Source: Schistocephalus solidus (lineage: Eukaryota; Platyhelminthes; Cestoda; Diphyllobothriidea; Diphyllobothriidae). Taken from it: a stretch of 64,000 nt of DNA. The stretch spans positions 1 to 64,000 of the forward strand of contig WEDG01004060.1 in the NCBI GenBank assembly GCA_017591395.1, in the 5' to 3' direction. The notes under the pieces were generated by a model. The model saw only the letters and a list, made by a program, of their open reading frames with translations, searched no databases and was not told where the DNA came from. Shown piece after piece: positions 10,913 to 22,787 of this stretch. Every line of letters begins with the position of its first letter. Within the stretch, counting starts at the first letter, position 1. Position numbers and translations under genes: made by a program.

Positions 10913-12082
10913 AAGGTGACAGTCCATCGAGAAATTGGTGTCAGCTATGAGTCGATTGCCGGGGTGAGCATTCCATTCTCCGTTGCATACTATGGATGAC
11001 AAGGAATCTTCCCAGTAGCTTACGAAAATTTCTTCCAGAATCAAATGAAAGTGGGCAGACAGCGGCCATCACCAACCAATGGGAAGTCCTCACTGACAGG
11101 GGCTGCGGGCATGGTGAACATAATGCTGCTGGTAATGAGGATGCTGACCGGTGGACATCGGCAAATCTACTCGACTTCTTCTGGCTTGTCAGTGGAGGCA
11201 CTACTCGCAACGCTGGTAGCTGGTATCAACGATAAGTTGTAAAAGCATTCAGGTGACTTGGTCGTTACCTACACAAAACATTTTGATTCAATCAATTTCC
11301 ATCTTTCCTATGCAACCAAGTGCAAACGGAATGAGCATTTATATATTGCGTAAATGCAGCTCGGCTTTTTATACTAACCTGTTTTTTGCATTAATGTCAG
11401 GCTTCAGAATACCAAGTTACCTGGTGCAACATCACATCACATGCAAAAAATGCAAAGGAAACATTGATATCTGAATTCGAACACCTTTCAGCTTTTCCCT
11501 AAATTGGCTGTTTGTTATTTGGCCAACTATAATTTTAGGTATTGATTTAAAGTTTTGTTTTTGAGCTTTAAAGTGACTGATATGTCCACTGCTCGGCGTT
11601 ACAGTGGGCGTTGTTTATGCGCCTCGATCCATCCCCTGAACGTGTGAAGATATATAAGCGTACAAAGCGCAATCCTCTCTATGGTTTGGAGCGATGCATT
11701 TTACCCGAACAACTATCGTCTTAATCCTTTTCTGTAAGTACCTGCTGATGGTTGGTCATTTTTAAAATTAATTTCTTTAGTAGATTGATGCAGTATTTCC
11801 TTCTAAGCTTTTACACCCTACAAAAAGATCTAGCCGCATATTATAGCACGAAATTCTATGATGATAAAGAGAGCATACCAAAGGGAATCCGCACTTCAAG
11901 CATCTATATTTTTCGGCTTCTATCTATACCAAATTAAGGGCAAGGAGAGCATTTGTATGATTAAAGAACATAGTCTGTTAACGACATGCCGAGCAATATG
12001 ACTTGGATAGGTGAGAACAGTCCTTCCTATCAGAATATGCATTGAGTACTGTTAATGACGGTCGTATGTGAAGCTATTGTGA
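10913..12082. other. No recognisable gene
   Basis: Overlapping ORFs on both strands at 10941-11242 (65-89 codons) have no recognisable domain. From about 11250 the DNA is AT-rich with only short chance ORFs. A TATATAAGCG string occurs at 11651 but nothing downstream supports a promoter. Confidence 0.4.
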
Positions 12083-12840
12083 ACACAGTCCACGTTCCGA
12101 GCAAACCGAAAACTAACATGCATGTACACTAATGCACGGAGTATATTATCGAAGCTCGACGAGCTTAAGATTCATATCTGCGATCTATCTCCAGATATAA
12201 TTTCCGTAACAGAAACTTGGTTGTCCCAACACGTGGACGACCGAGAGGTAAATATGGCTGGCTACCAACTTTTAAGAAAAGACAGGAAAGAGCGTCAAGG
12301 AGGTGGCGTACTCACATACGTGAAAAGCGAAATTACAGTTTTAGACAAAACTTATAAACTTGCGCCTACTTCCGAGGCGATATGGCTATCCGTAAAAGTG
12401 CCAGGTACATCAAAGTCTAGATGTCCTGACAGTCTACCGCCCACCGAGAGGAGACCCCGTAGCTGATGCTTACCTGCTAGAGGAACTTGAAAAAGATTGC
12501 CACACGGTTGGATATCCTGATCATGGGTGACTTCAATGCGCCTCACATCGACTGGAGCTCGACCTGTGCACATAGTTCTGATCTAGCCTTCGACGGTTGT
12601 TTTTCTGAGCACGACACTAAAAGCTACGTCTCACACAGCACGTCACTTTTTCCAACCAGGGTGTGCGAAGGACAACAGGCCAATTGCCTGGACCTAGTTC
12701 TCACGAAGTCGCACGACAGCATCGACGAAGTGTCGTGTCTACCGCCGCTAGGCAAAAGTGACCACGTGGTAATGCGATGGGAGTACTCAGTATTTTCTAT
12801 ACCAGCAAGACCCACAACAATCAGAAGGAATATATGGCAA
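12083..12840 (+). pseudogene. LINE M1: APE-type endonuclease domain (frameshifted)
   Basis: Encodes the N-terminal apurinic-like endonuclease of a CR1/Jockey-like non-LTR retrotransposon, the enzyme that nicks target DNA before reverse transcription. The start of the domain is clear (YTNARS..SKLDEL, then TETWL and GGG). The reading path uses three frames: frame 2 to about 12415, frame 3 from 12420 (LTVYRPPRGD) to about 12510, then frame 1 with GDFNAP at 12526-12543 and SDH at 12757-12765. Two frameshifts therefore break it, although the catalytic landmarks Asp in GDFN and the SDH histidine remain. A stop lies just upstream at 12080-12082 and no ORF1 precedes it, so the copy is 5'-truncated at the endonuclease start. 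The connector and RT follow directly on the same strand. Confidence 0.88.
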
Positions 12841-12856
12841 AGGCGATTTCGGTGGA

Positions 12857-13447
12857 ATGACGGCCGAACTCATGCGCACTCAGTGGGAACCTTTATTCTT
12901 TGGAAACGTAACCGAGGACTGGGAAACGTTCCGGGACATACTGCACAGGCTCATGGAAAAACACTGTCCAATTTTGAGAAAAAGGTTAACGAACAGACCG
13001 CGATGGCTTTCGCAGGCCTTAAAAATCGAAGTTAACAAAAAGCGGAGATTGTGGAAAAAATCGCTTACGGACGGAACTCCTGCATCTCTAAATGCGTATA
13101 AAATGCAGAGAAATCGGGTCAAGGGCCTTATTTTTAGAACAAGACAGGCTTTCGAAGTGAACCTGCTGAACCGGGCCACCGTGAACCCGAAACTGTTTTA
13201 CGGTTACCTCAGACAGAATACACGGAACAAGGATCCAATACCCCTGCTGAGGACCGCCGAGGGCATAGACCTCACTGAAGACGGTGCGAAGGCTAATCAT
13301 CTTTCGGAATTTTTCCAGTCGGTTTTCTCAAAGGAAACGAGATACGATCACCCTACCGATGGCTTCGAAGTGGATACAATAGTCGAGACTGTTAATTTTA
13401 CCGAGACTACTGTTCTCAAGAAACTTTTGGGGTTAAAGGAATCTTAG
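12857..13447 (+). pseudogene. LINE M1: connector between endonuclease and RT
   Basis: A 196-codon stretch in frame 2, basic and rich in Arg/Lys (motifs RPRWLSQALK, NKKRRLWKK, NRVKGLIFRTRQAFE), followed by LFYGYLRQNTRNKDPIPLL. This is the usual linker between endonuclease and RT in CR1/Jockey-like elements. It stops at TAG 13445-13447 inside the conserved LKES*SPGPDE segment, where related elements have a sense codon, and the frame continues in register straight into the RT. The stop is therefore a single nonsense change and not the natural end. Confidence 0.85.
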
Positions 13448-13990
13448 TCTCCGGGTCCCGATGAAGTACCTGCCAAGCTGTTGAAAGAGCTCGCGAGAGA
13501 GTTGGCAAAACCACTCTCTACGCTTTTCCAAGCATCCTTCCAGACCGGAAGTCTACCAGCCGCCTGGAAATCCGCATGGATTACGCCGCTTTATAAGGGT
13601 GGAAGCCGGGTCTCTGCTAACAATTATCGACCGGTCAGCCTAACTTCAGTTTGCTGCAAAATCATGAAAAAAATAATTAAGCAACAACTAATACAGTTCT
13701 TCGAACATAACAATCTGCTATCCGAAGCCCAGCACGGTTTCCGTAGAGGTAGATCCTGCGTCAAAAATTTGCTCTACTGTTTAGAACGTTGGACTGAAGC
13801 GGTCGATAGAGGAAAAACGGTGCACGCAGTCTATATCGACTTCAAAAAGGCTTTTCATAGCGTTCCGCACCACCGCCTTTTTTATAAACTCAACCGCATA
13901 GGCGTAAGAGGAAGACTTCTGACATGGATAGAAAAACTTCTTAACTGGCCGCTCACAAACTGTGCATATCAGCGACAAACAGTCGACTAA
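13448..13990 (+). pseudogene. LINE M1: reverse transcriptase, N-terminal part
   Basis: Reverse transcriptase palm and fingers in frame 2: SPGPDEVPAKLLKEL, the NYRPVSLTSVCCK motif, QHGFRRGRSC and motif A as YIDFKKAFHSVPH. The motif A aspartate (YID) is kept; the second Asp of the usual AFD is His. The frame is lost around 13955-13985, where the protein continues in frame 3. The same motif order occurs in LINE M2 (44.1 kb) and LINE S (51.4 kb), showing these are sister families. Confidence 0.9.
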
Positions 13991-14918
13991 AGTTGATGTT
14001 GAGAGTGGTGTTCCCCAAGGCTCTGTTTTCGGCCCTATACTGTTCATTGTCTTCATCAACGATTGTGCCAACGAACTGGACTGCGATATTGCCATGTTTG
14101 CCGATGATCTCAAACTTTGGCGCGTCATTCAAACTGCGGCTGATGAAGAGAACTTGCAGGCAAACTTAAATCGACTCCAGAAATGGTCCAATGACTGGCT
14201 CTTGCCGTTTAATGAGAGCAAGTGCAACATCATACGAGTCGGGAAAAGCAATCCTTCGAACCCTACGGTTTACAGTCTGAATGGCATTCCATTGAAAGAA
14301 GTGGATTTCCAAAAGGACCTTGGAGTCTGGATCACGCCTTCGCTTAAACCCTCCCTACATTGCGCAAAGGTAGCGAAGTCAGCCATGTCGATTCTGTACC
14401 TCGTTAAACGAGCTTTTGCAGCCTTCACTACCGACTGCTTCGCTAAAGTCTTCGGAACATTCGTGCGGCCACAGTTGGAGTCCGCTATCCAAGTTTGGAG
14501 ACCCTGGGCGGCGAAGGACATCAACATCCTCGAAAAGGTCCAAGGGCGAGCAACCAAACTTGTTCTTGGATATGGCTCACTGCCTTATGAAACATGGCTG
14601 TCGAGTCTCAATCTCTTTCCCTTGCACTATAGACAGCTTCGGGGGGACCTGATACTAACATTCCGCATACTACGCATCCAGGACTGTTTTCTCGTGCCAG
14701 GGGATTTCTTAGAGTTAGCAAAAACAACGAACTTGAGAGGTCATCCTCTCAAATTACGTGTGACTGGAGCAAGGCTAGACACTCGGAAGTACTTCTTTTC
14801 CAAAAGAGTAGTCGAAGCTTGGAATAGTCTTCCTCTGGATGTTGTAATGTCAAACCCCTTGGAGGTTTTTAAGCAAAAGTTAGATCGATATAATGGTGCG
14901 AGCTACAACACTAACTGA
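13962..14918 (+). pseudogene. LINE M1: reverse transcriptase catalytic half and C-terminus
   Basis: The longest open frame in the window (318 codons). It holds motif B (GVPQGSVFGPILF), the catalytic box FADDLKLW at 14097-14120, the DLGVWI segment, the thumb region and the typical end of these LINEs (RGHPLKLR, then AWNSLP...VFKQKLDRYN). With the catalytic Asp pair intact, this half could still fold, but the upstream stop and frameshifts prevent a full-length enzyme. The sequence after the stop at 14916-14918 runs for about 65 bp before similarity to anything else is lost; no clear tail is seen. Confidence 0.92.
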
Positions 14919-17135
14919 AAGCTGCAAGTGTGACGTCAGAAAGTAAGGCATTAATGATACTACTAGTTACTTTGAGTAACATTTCCTTGTTTGTTATTTT
15001 CGTTCGAGGGCTTGCATTCTCCCATTATTCCCATGCTGGGGTCCTCGAGGTCTTCGATGCTTAACTTATATACACATCTTGTTGACACCGTGAGTATTCG
15101 CATCAGCTGGACCTGGCGTCCGTCGTCCATGAGGTGTATGAACGTTATCCCCTGGTTCGAACCGCAATGGACCGAGGATGATCTGGACATCTATTTCAGC
15201 CTTTGAAATCCCTCAACGGACGCTGCAATCAGCAATGGAGCATCATGTGACCTCCGAAATGCCTCCCGTAGGACCCCCCTCCCAAGGGCGACAGTTTTTT
15301 TCTCCTAAATATCACCGGGAGTTTTTTTCACTCTCTGCTCTTTTTCAACTTTGTTCCACTATGTTGGCCTCGCCAACATATCAAGATACTATTTTTTTTG
15401 ATACCACAACTCGCATGTACAAATAGGGAATTCAAAGGTGACTCACCTACATCTCCCTCAAATATACTGATACTGATAGGCCATTTATTAGTTGAGGGTC
15501 CCTTAAAGAACCCCAGGGGTGACATGTGAATAGGAACGCGCTCACCCCATATCATAGGTGGCCTTGCGCTTAATTCCAAGGAGGATACCTAGTTCTGTGG
15601 CCCAAACCTAACGCTGATCTATATTGCAACCCTTATCTGAACCCTAACCTGAGCCTTAAACGCAACACTAAAAGTAACCCGCACAAAATCTCCTCTATTA
15701 CGGGGTGTTCCTATTTCCATGTCTTTCCTGAAGGCTATCTTAGCAATTCTTACCACTTATTTTTCTAAACATGAGGAAAGACAGTAACCGCTTTATGGTT
15801 GTGCTGCTTTGGGTGGCGGTATTAAGACACTGAATAACAGTCAAATTGTGGCCAACAGATGCTCTCTTAGACCCAAACCTGAAGGTGGATGGTCGGGGTT
15901 GCTTCTTTGCTCTTACACACACAAAAGCTGTTATTGATTGGATAGCAGCATTTGCCATAGAGTAACCTGTGTCACATAATACAAAAGTGGGAGTATGTTC
16001 CCCTGTACCTGTCAGGGCTCGAACCAGTGACAGCTGTAAATCTTATTTTATTTTAGGCTGGTATTTCGTTTGACAGTAACAAATCTCAGCTGTATATTTA
16101 GTTTAGCTTAAGAAGTTTTACTTACATCCTAAATTTTAAATTTAGCGCCTTTCTTTCTTATGCCTGACAAGTTTCAAAGAGTAGGTATCAAAGGTGGACC
16201 TAACAAAAGTTCATTCTTGTCTTAAATGCCAGCGTGCTAAATGTTGTTGCACACTAACAAGGAGAGAGTAAAAATTAAGGCTTTAAGAGAGCGCTACGCG
16301 TTTGAAACCTCGTGGGGTCTGATGGGGCTCAAGCCTTTTCTTTATTATTGCAACCCTTTTACCACTGTATCACCTAATTTATTTAAGGTGGGTATGCGCT
16401 TCCGGCAAAATACACCGGAAAGTTTCGTCTCTCGAAGAAGCCCGTAAATATCACAGTGAGAGTGCCCTTTGAGCCCACGGTATGTGAAATTGTTCTACAT
16501 ATGCGCCGATGGTAAGAGGTATTCATTTTCTGCATTATTTTATTGATTAGGATGATTAAAAGTCAGCTCAAAATTAAATTGTTTTCATGACCATTATTTT
16601 TAAATAGGACGGTTATTATTAATTTTACGTGAAGCTGATTGCCTTGCTGGAGATTAAAGCAGCCATGTTACAAAAATAATAATTCAACCTGAGATTTGAA
16701 GGTCAACGATTGTGGAAGATTTTACTTGTTATTCGTTTTATGAGTATTTTGGGTATTTCATTAAAATAAATAACACTTTGCGCATAGCAACTTGCCATTT
16801 TTGGCAATAAGTTCAAGAAATACTGAGTATGTGACTGCATAAACTGAACCGAAGCACAGAATTAGTCATTAAATTATGGTTCTGTCTAATTAAGTGGATC
16901 CTATAGAACTTGCTGAGCTACTGCTATTGTCCCAATTTGAATTAATTGGAATATGGCACGAGCGAATTTGCCCAAATAGATTTATTTCCTGGCCAAGCTT
17001 TCATCATTTTAAGGTTGATTACGATGCCAATTAAGTCATTTCGACAGAAAAGCACTCATCCAAAAAGGAACTAAGGATAGTCGTGGGTGACATCACATAA
17101 ATACAACATAATTTACTATAATAATGACAGAAGTA
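14919..17135. other. No recognisable gene; degenerate CCCTAA-like tract
   Basis: Short ORFs at 14963-15579 on both strands have no known domain. Around 15598-15690 there is a loose series of CCCTAA-like units (AACCTAACG, ACCCTTATC, GAACCCTAACC). A GGTTCGAGCCC string (minus strand, near 16018) resembles a Pol III B box but has no A box or cloverleaf. The rest is AT-rich without features. Confidence 0.4.
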
Positions 17136-18180
17136 CTAACTTAAAGCCCAGACACGCCTGTTTCGACAATCTTGTGCTGCTCTCTGATGCAACCTTCAGG
17201 GGTTTGACATAGCAGGGGATCCTCGCATGTTTCCTGGAATCCAAAATCCTATGGTTTTTTCTTGTTTAATTTCCGAGGAAATTAATGCACGAACATGCAG
17301 TCAATCCTTCGGAATCAGCAGCTTCTAGCTTGTACGCAAAAGTTATATGAATATTTAAGCTGAAATCTATCATTTCCTGTGGTATAGCCGCGTAATATTC
17401 ACCAGCTACCAGCGAACAGTCCATAATACCGACCTTTATAACTATTTAGCATGCTTAGAGCACATGTTTTAGCTGAACGTCCAGACACACGACTTCCACC
17501 GATCTTTTACCATTGCGTGACGCAGCTGGGCGGCGTTGGGTACCGAATTGGCTGCCCAGGGATCCCCGTTTATTTCCGGAATACTACCTTTAGGGTTATC
17601 CGGCATTGTTCGATTTCTAGGCAAATTAATGTGTGAACTTGGAATAAATCCTTCGGTGCAAACCTTTTCATGCTCGGTCACAAACTTGATATGAATATTT
17701 GAACTGACGTCCATCATCGCCTGAGCAGTAGCTGCGTAATCTTCACAAGCTGCCAACAGAAAGTCTGTAGTATCAAAGTACGTAATTATAAACCCTACTT
17801 ATTTTAGTGGTATTAGCTTAAATCTCAGTCAGGCATGTTTGCCTGATCTTGTGTAGCCATTTGAGACATCCTGTTCGATGCGTTTTCTGATATCTGAACT
17901 CCAGTCGGCTAAACATGCCTGTCTGGGTTTTAGCTATTTGCTAAGTTCTCCACATGGTAAATAGTTAGGTACTTGCTTACTACTGACTGGTTGTTAGCAG
18001 CTTGGGCATTTTATGCGGCTATTACGCAGTAGCTGAAAAATGTCGGCTTAAATATTCAAAGCAACTTTGGGACGGAGCATGAGTAAGTTTTGCGGATGAT
18101 TTTTTCCAAATTTGTACACTTATTTCCTTGGAGGTTAAAATGGCAATATTACATCATGTTTGAGGCAACCAGGTAACAAC
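17136..18180. repeat. Repeat K: two direct copies and one inverted copy (foldback)
   Basis: A unit of about 300 bp occurs at 17140-17455 and 17460-17815 on the plus strand. It recurs reversed at about 17920-18180. Shared landmarks are CCAGACA at the start, ..ATATGAATATTTAA.CTGA.. in the middle, GTAGC.GCGTAAT and a CCAGC..CCAACAG-like end. Between the last direct and the inverted copy, GGCATGTTTGCCTGATCTTGTGTAG (17837) echoes the unit start, so the block can fold into a stem of roughly 200 bp. Noncoding. Confidence 0.6.
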
Positions 18181-19235
18181 CATTAGAGTATTTACACACT
18201 TCAACAACCATTATCCACTAAAAATGTCATCAACGGTGTCAGTGATCGCTGGGCTCACTGTCCCCTCCTAATAGTGTGTGACAGGCAAAATCATCTTAAT
18301 ATCCTATCTACCCTTTTAGCCATTTAGCAATGAGATCCTGAACAAAACTCCACTAGAAGGTTTATGTTGTCAAGATTATTTAGGGTTCTGTTAGTCATTT
18401 AATTTTTGACAGTAAGGATGCCAGAAAATTTAATTTTCCCTTTCAAAATTGATACATTAACGATTCCTTGCATGACTTAGGAAATCGATGCTGGTGGCTA
18501 TTATCAATACTCCGATAATGAGTTTGGCAGCTCTTGCATTACACCCGGGAAGGCCGTGAAATGTGACTTAAGACAAGGTACATTCATCATATTTTACAAC
18601 CTACTCAAAACCGTCTTCTTTACAAAAATACTATGCTCTAATACTGCATATTTCTTCCACAGTGGATCCTACAGTGAATGTATACGAGTTCCGGTTTCAA
18701 GCTTCTTCGACTGTAAATATACCATACGTACATTTGGCCCGAGGTCAGTTTGAAATAGTTAAGGCCTTCCGTGGACCTCTCAAAGATACGTCAACAGGTG
18801 ATTCTTCGTAATTTGCGAAAATATTTTTTGCTTGAGTGCCCATGCCAATTTATTTGGAATTTCACTTAAGTGGAGCTAAGACATTATGTGACTGCTTCAG
18901 CCCTGGTTGTTTTTTTAAAAGCATTATGAAAATATGGCTTTTTATGTTTTTATAATTTGAATTGTATTTCGTTTCAACTGGAGCCAAATTAGGCCATTCG
19001 ACTACATTCGTGAAAAGCCTAATTAAACCCAAGTTCCAGCATATGCGCGGTTATACTAAACTTACTGCGTAATTTCTTTAAAAATTTACCCCGTTGTCAT
19101 ATTTTTATAATGGATATTTTAAAGAAGAAATGCTGCATTATAGCGAAAACGTTTCTCTCTTCATCTTGTAGGCTGGCGTTCTGTTTCGATCAGTTGTGTT
19201 ACCTAGTTTGTTTTTGAAAGCTCCGTCCTTGGTCA
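18181..19235. other. No recognisable gene
   Basis: AT-rich DNA with stops in all frames; only a 65-codon ORF at 18556-18753. A sharp rise in GC content begins near 19240 where element Z starts. Confidence 0.5.
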
Positions 19236-19239
19236 AGTA

Positions 19240-19725
19240 TGCGCTGGCTTCTAGGTGTCTACATGGTTCTAGTTAGGGTACTAGTTAGGGGTAGCACTAC
19301 ACAGATAGCATTTGGTCGCTCCATTTGTCTCGTACAGGTGGTGAATGCTCCTGTGGCCGCCTCTAACTGGTACCCAACTCTCACCTGTGGCTCCTCGAAG
19401 TTGGGTTCTTCCCAGCGGCCACACCCCGGGCAACCGTCACGACCGGCGGGCTAAACCAGGTGAGGGTCTCCGGTGTTGTGTGTGCCTCCGCACCCGGTAT
19501 GTCTGACTCCCGAACTTCCCACCTCCCCCCTCTCAAAAAGTCCTACGGTGGTGGCGACAGCAACCCCGTAGGCGGCCCAGACTAACTCGGGTCGTTCTCC
19601 CACTAAAAAAAATCCGTGACCCATAGTGGAGTTCGGCAGCCGTCTGGGATGTCCGAGCAGCCCTATTTAGGGATAGTACTGCTTGCCTCCTCGCGGAGGA
19701 AGGGGCTAGAAAATGTGCCCTAAAA
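19240..19725 (+). mobile_element. Element Z: 5' untranslated region
   Basis: GC-rich stretch clearly different from the AT-rich DNA to its left and continuous with the Z coding region. It includes repeated CTAGTTAGGG strings near 19270-19295. I place the left border by composition only, so it may be off by about 100 bp. Confidence 0.5.
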
Positions 19726-20642
19726 ATGCTGGGTCTCACGTCTTCTGCAGCCGGCCGCGGCTCGCAGATCGCAAACTACGCGGTCGTAAAACTCAAACAA
19801 ACAACAATACCCCCGTCCCCATCCCCTCGCCATACTCTCCAGGCTGCTCAGGTGAGTCCACTCACACTAGCAGCCTGGAATGTTCGTTCCATTTTTAGAC
19901 AATCCCTAGGAGCAACCGGCCGGAACGGAGGACGGCGCTAGTCGCTCGGGAACTGGCGCGCTACAAGGTGGACATTTCTGCTTTCAGCGAGACCCGATTC
20001 TCTGAGCAGGGTCAGCTGGAGGAGGTGGGGGCCGGCTACACTTTCTTCTGGAGCGGCCGGCCAAAGGCAGAGCGACGCGACGCTGGTGTTGCCTTTGCCA
20101 TTCGTAACGACATCGTGGGACGTCTGCCCTGTCTGCCGCAGGGTATCAATGATCGCCTGATGAGCCTCCGCCTGCCTCTTCGGGGAGACCAGTTCGCCAC
20201 GATCATCAGCGCCTACGCTCCCCCAATGACGAGCTCTGATGTGGCGAAGGACAAATTCTACGAGGATCTGCACGCCTTGCTGGCGACTGGGCCGAAGGTG
20301 GACAAGTTAATTGTCCTTGGTGACTTCAATGCCCGCGTCGAGACGGACCACGCTGCCTGGCAGGGAGTGCTGGGTCCCCACAGTCTCAGTAGTTGCAACG
20401 ATAACGGCCTCCTTCTTCTGCGCACGTGTGCAGAACACCGTCTCCTGCTGTCCAACACCTTCTTCCGCCTTCCGACGCGGGAGAAGGCCACGTGGATGCA
20501 CCCTCGGTCGCGGCGCTGGCATCTGCTGGACTATGTTCTCGTCCGGAGGCGAGGTCGACAGGACGTGCTGGTAACCAAGGCGATCCGCGATACCGATGGT
20601 TGGACAGATCACCGCCTCGTCATCTCTCAGATGAGGCTCTGA
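19726..20642 (+). pseudogene. Element Z: CFDP2-like APE endonuclease (one frameshift)
   Basis: Endonuclease domain of a non-LTR retrotransposon, of the type often annotated as craniofacial development protein 2-like. The first 70 codons are in frame 1 (19726-19938, with LAAWNVRSIF), then the path shifts by about 19930 to frame 3, which stays open from 19941 through 20642. Landmarks: [40 protein letters not shown] at 20319-20339 and DHRLVIS at 20607-20627. The Asn, Asp and His positions expected for catalysis are present. It ends at TGA 20640-20642 inside RLRLQP-like sequence; the same frame continues afterwards, so this is a nonsense change, consistent with CGA to TGA. Confidence 0.9.
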
Positions 20643-21190
20643 CTGCAACCCCGACGAAGGCCCCAAGGTAAGAGGCCACCATGTAAGTTAAATACTCTTT
20701 TATTAAATTTGCCTGCTCACTGTTTTGATTTCAGCAACCAAATAACCGAGAAACTGGAGGACCTGCATGCTCCAGATGATAACGCTACCGTGGAGACACG
20801 ATGGTGTCAACTGTGAAATGTCATCCAGTCCACCGCCCTCGATGATCTCGGACGCGCACACCGTCGACACCAGGACTGGTTTGACGACAATGACGCCGAA
20901 ATCAGCAACTTACTCGCGGAGAAGAATAGACTACACAAAGCCTACATGGACCTTCGGACTGACGCCACCAAAGCAGCCTTCTTCAGATGCAGGCGCCTTG
21001 TACAACAACGGCTGCGGGAGATGCAGGATGCCTGGATGATCCGAAAGGCTGAGGAAATCCAGGGGTATGCGGACCGCAATGAAATGAAAAGCTTTTTCAA
21101 AGCCATCAAAAGCCATCTACGGCCCGTGTATCAAGGGGTCCGCACCGCTGCTCAGCTCTGACGGCACAACACTGCTGACAGAGAATGTAA
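20643..21190 (+). pseudogene. Element Z: linker between endonuclease and RT
   Basis: Frame 3 continues as QPRRRPQGKRPP, ITEKLEDLHAPDD, then a second TGA at 20814-20816, and NLLAEKNRLHKAYMDLRTD with RLREMQDAWMIRKAEEIQGYADRNE (20901-21090). The helical, charged linker typical of this element is easily read. A frameshift near 21115 moves the path out of frame within the AIK..YGP segment, and another change near 21185 precedes the RT. Confidence 0.85.
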
Positions 21191-22200
21191 ATTCTGAAGC
21201 GCTGGGCCGAGCACTTCAGAAATGTCCTTAACTGTTCATCAGCCATCTCCGATGCTGCCATTGACCGGCTCCCTCAAGTGGACACGAACAATGACCTGGA
21301 TCTGCCGCCTTCCTTACCAGAAACCATCTGGGCCGTGGAGCAGATTTCCAGCGGTAAAGCACCGGGATCTGACGCAATCCCCCCCGGAAGTCTACAAGCA
21401 CGGTGGGCCCCGGCTGATGGCAGAACTCACAACACTCTTCCAGGAGATGTGGCACCAAGGATAAGCTCCTCAGGATTTCAAAGACGCGACCATCGTCCAT
21501 CTCTACAAACGGAAGGGGAACCGGCAACTCTGTGATAATCACAGAGGTATCTCGTTGCTCAACATCGCCGGGAAGATCTTCGCCCGTATCCTTCTCAATC
21601 GTCTTAACGGTCACCTAGAGCAGGGCCTGCTCCCGGAAAGCCCATGTGGCTTCCGCCGACACCGCGGAACAACCGATATGATCTTTGCCGCCCGCCAGCT
21701 ACAAGAGAAGTGTCAGGAGATGCGAACTCACCTATACACTACCTTCGTGGATCTAACGAAAGCCTTTGACACGGTGAATCGTGACGGACTGTGGAAAGTC
21801 ATGCAGAAATTTGGCTGTCCTGAGCGGTTCACGCACATGGTGCGTCAGCTTCATGACTGGATGACGGCGCGCGTCACTGACAACGGGGACGGTATCCGAA
21901 GCATTCGCAGTGACCAACGGAGTGAAGCAGGGCTGCGTACTGGCTCCCAACCTCTTCAGTCTCATGTTATCGGCTATGCTGATGGACGCCTACCGTGATG
22001 AGCAGCCTGGTATCCGCATCGCCTACAGAACTGACGGGCACCTTCTCAACAGTCGGCGTATGCAGGCTCCAACGCGCGTGTCTACGACTACAGTCCATGA
22101 CTTGCTCTTTGCGGATGACTGCGCCCTTAACACCGTGACGGAGGAGGACATGCAAAGGAGCATGGACCTCTTCGCCGAAGGCTGCGCCGATTTGGATTAA
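21191..22200 (+). pseudogene. Element Z: reverse transcriptase core (several breaks)
   Basis: The reverse transcriptase begins ILKRWAEHF, continues with SSGKAPGSDAIPP (frame 2, to about 21390), switches to frame 3 for EVYKHGGPRLMAEL, meets a TAA at 21462-21464, and goes on in the same frame with HLYKRKGNR, NHRGISLLNIAGK, GFRRHRGTTDMIFA and motif A as FVDLTKAFDTVNRDGL. Near 21890 it shifts to frame 1 for TNGVKQGCVLAP and the catalytic box LLFADDC at 22102-22122. That frame ends at 22200 by another frameshift. The catalytic Asp residues are all present, so inactivation is by stops and indels only. Confidence 0.9.
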
Positions 22201-22787
22201 CAATCAGTACAGCCAAAACGGTTGTCATGCACCAGCCGCCACCCAGCGCGGAATACAATGCTCCTCGAATCAATGTCAACGGTGCTCAACTCAAAAACGT
22301 GGAAACCTTCGCTTATCTAGGAAGCACGATGTCGCGCAACACGAGAATCGATGACGAAGTTGCCCAACAGATCTCCAAAGCTAGTCAGGCTTTCGGCCGG
22401 CTGCAGTCCTCCGTGTGGAATCGCCACGGTATTCACCTGAACACCAAACTGAAGATGTACAAGGCCGTCGTCTTGACAACACTCCTTTACGGAGCGGAAA
22501 CCTGGACCGTCTACGCGAACCAAGCCAGGAAGCTGAATCACTTTCATCTCAGCTGCCTCCGCAGAATACTGAAGCTGAGATGGCAAGACAGGATCCCGGA
22601 CACGGAAGTCCTGGAGCGGACCGGAATCCTCAGCATCCATGCCACGCTGAGGCAAGTGCAACTGCGATGGAGCGGCCACCTGGTAAGAATGGACGACGAG
22701 CGACTACCCAAACGACTTTTCTACGGTGATGTCGCTATTAGTTCTCGCAGGCAGGAGGTCAAAAACGACGCTACAAGGACACTTTGA
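22201..22787 (+). pseudogene. Element Z: RT thumb and C-terminal domain
   Basis: Frame 3 from about 22200: [65 protein letters not shown] and [19 protein letters not shown]. This end is characteristic of the element. The frame is lost at about 22753, where one G seems missing from a G-rich run (GGCAGGAGGTC); in frame 2 the protein continues as [19 protein letters not shown], so the natural protein runs on into the zinc-finger part below. Confidence 0.9.

Noticed and set aside
15975..16040. GGTTCGAGCCC string on the minus strand as a tRNA gene
   Set aside because: No A box and no cloverleaf around it.
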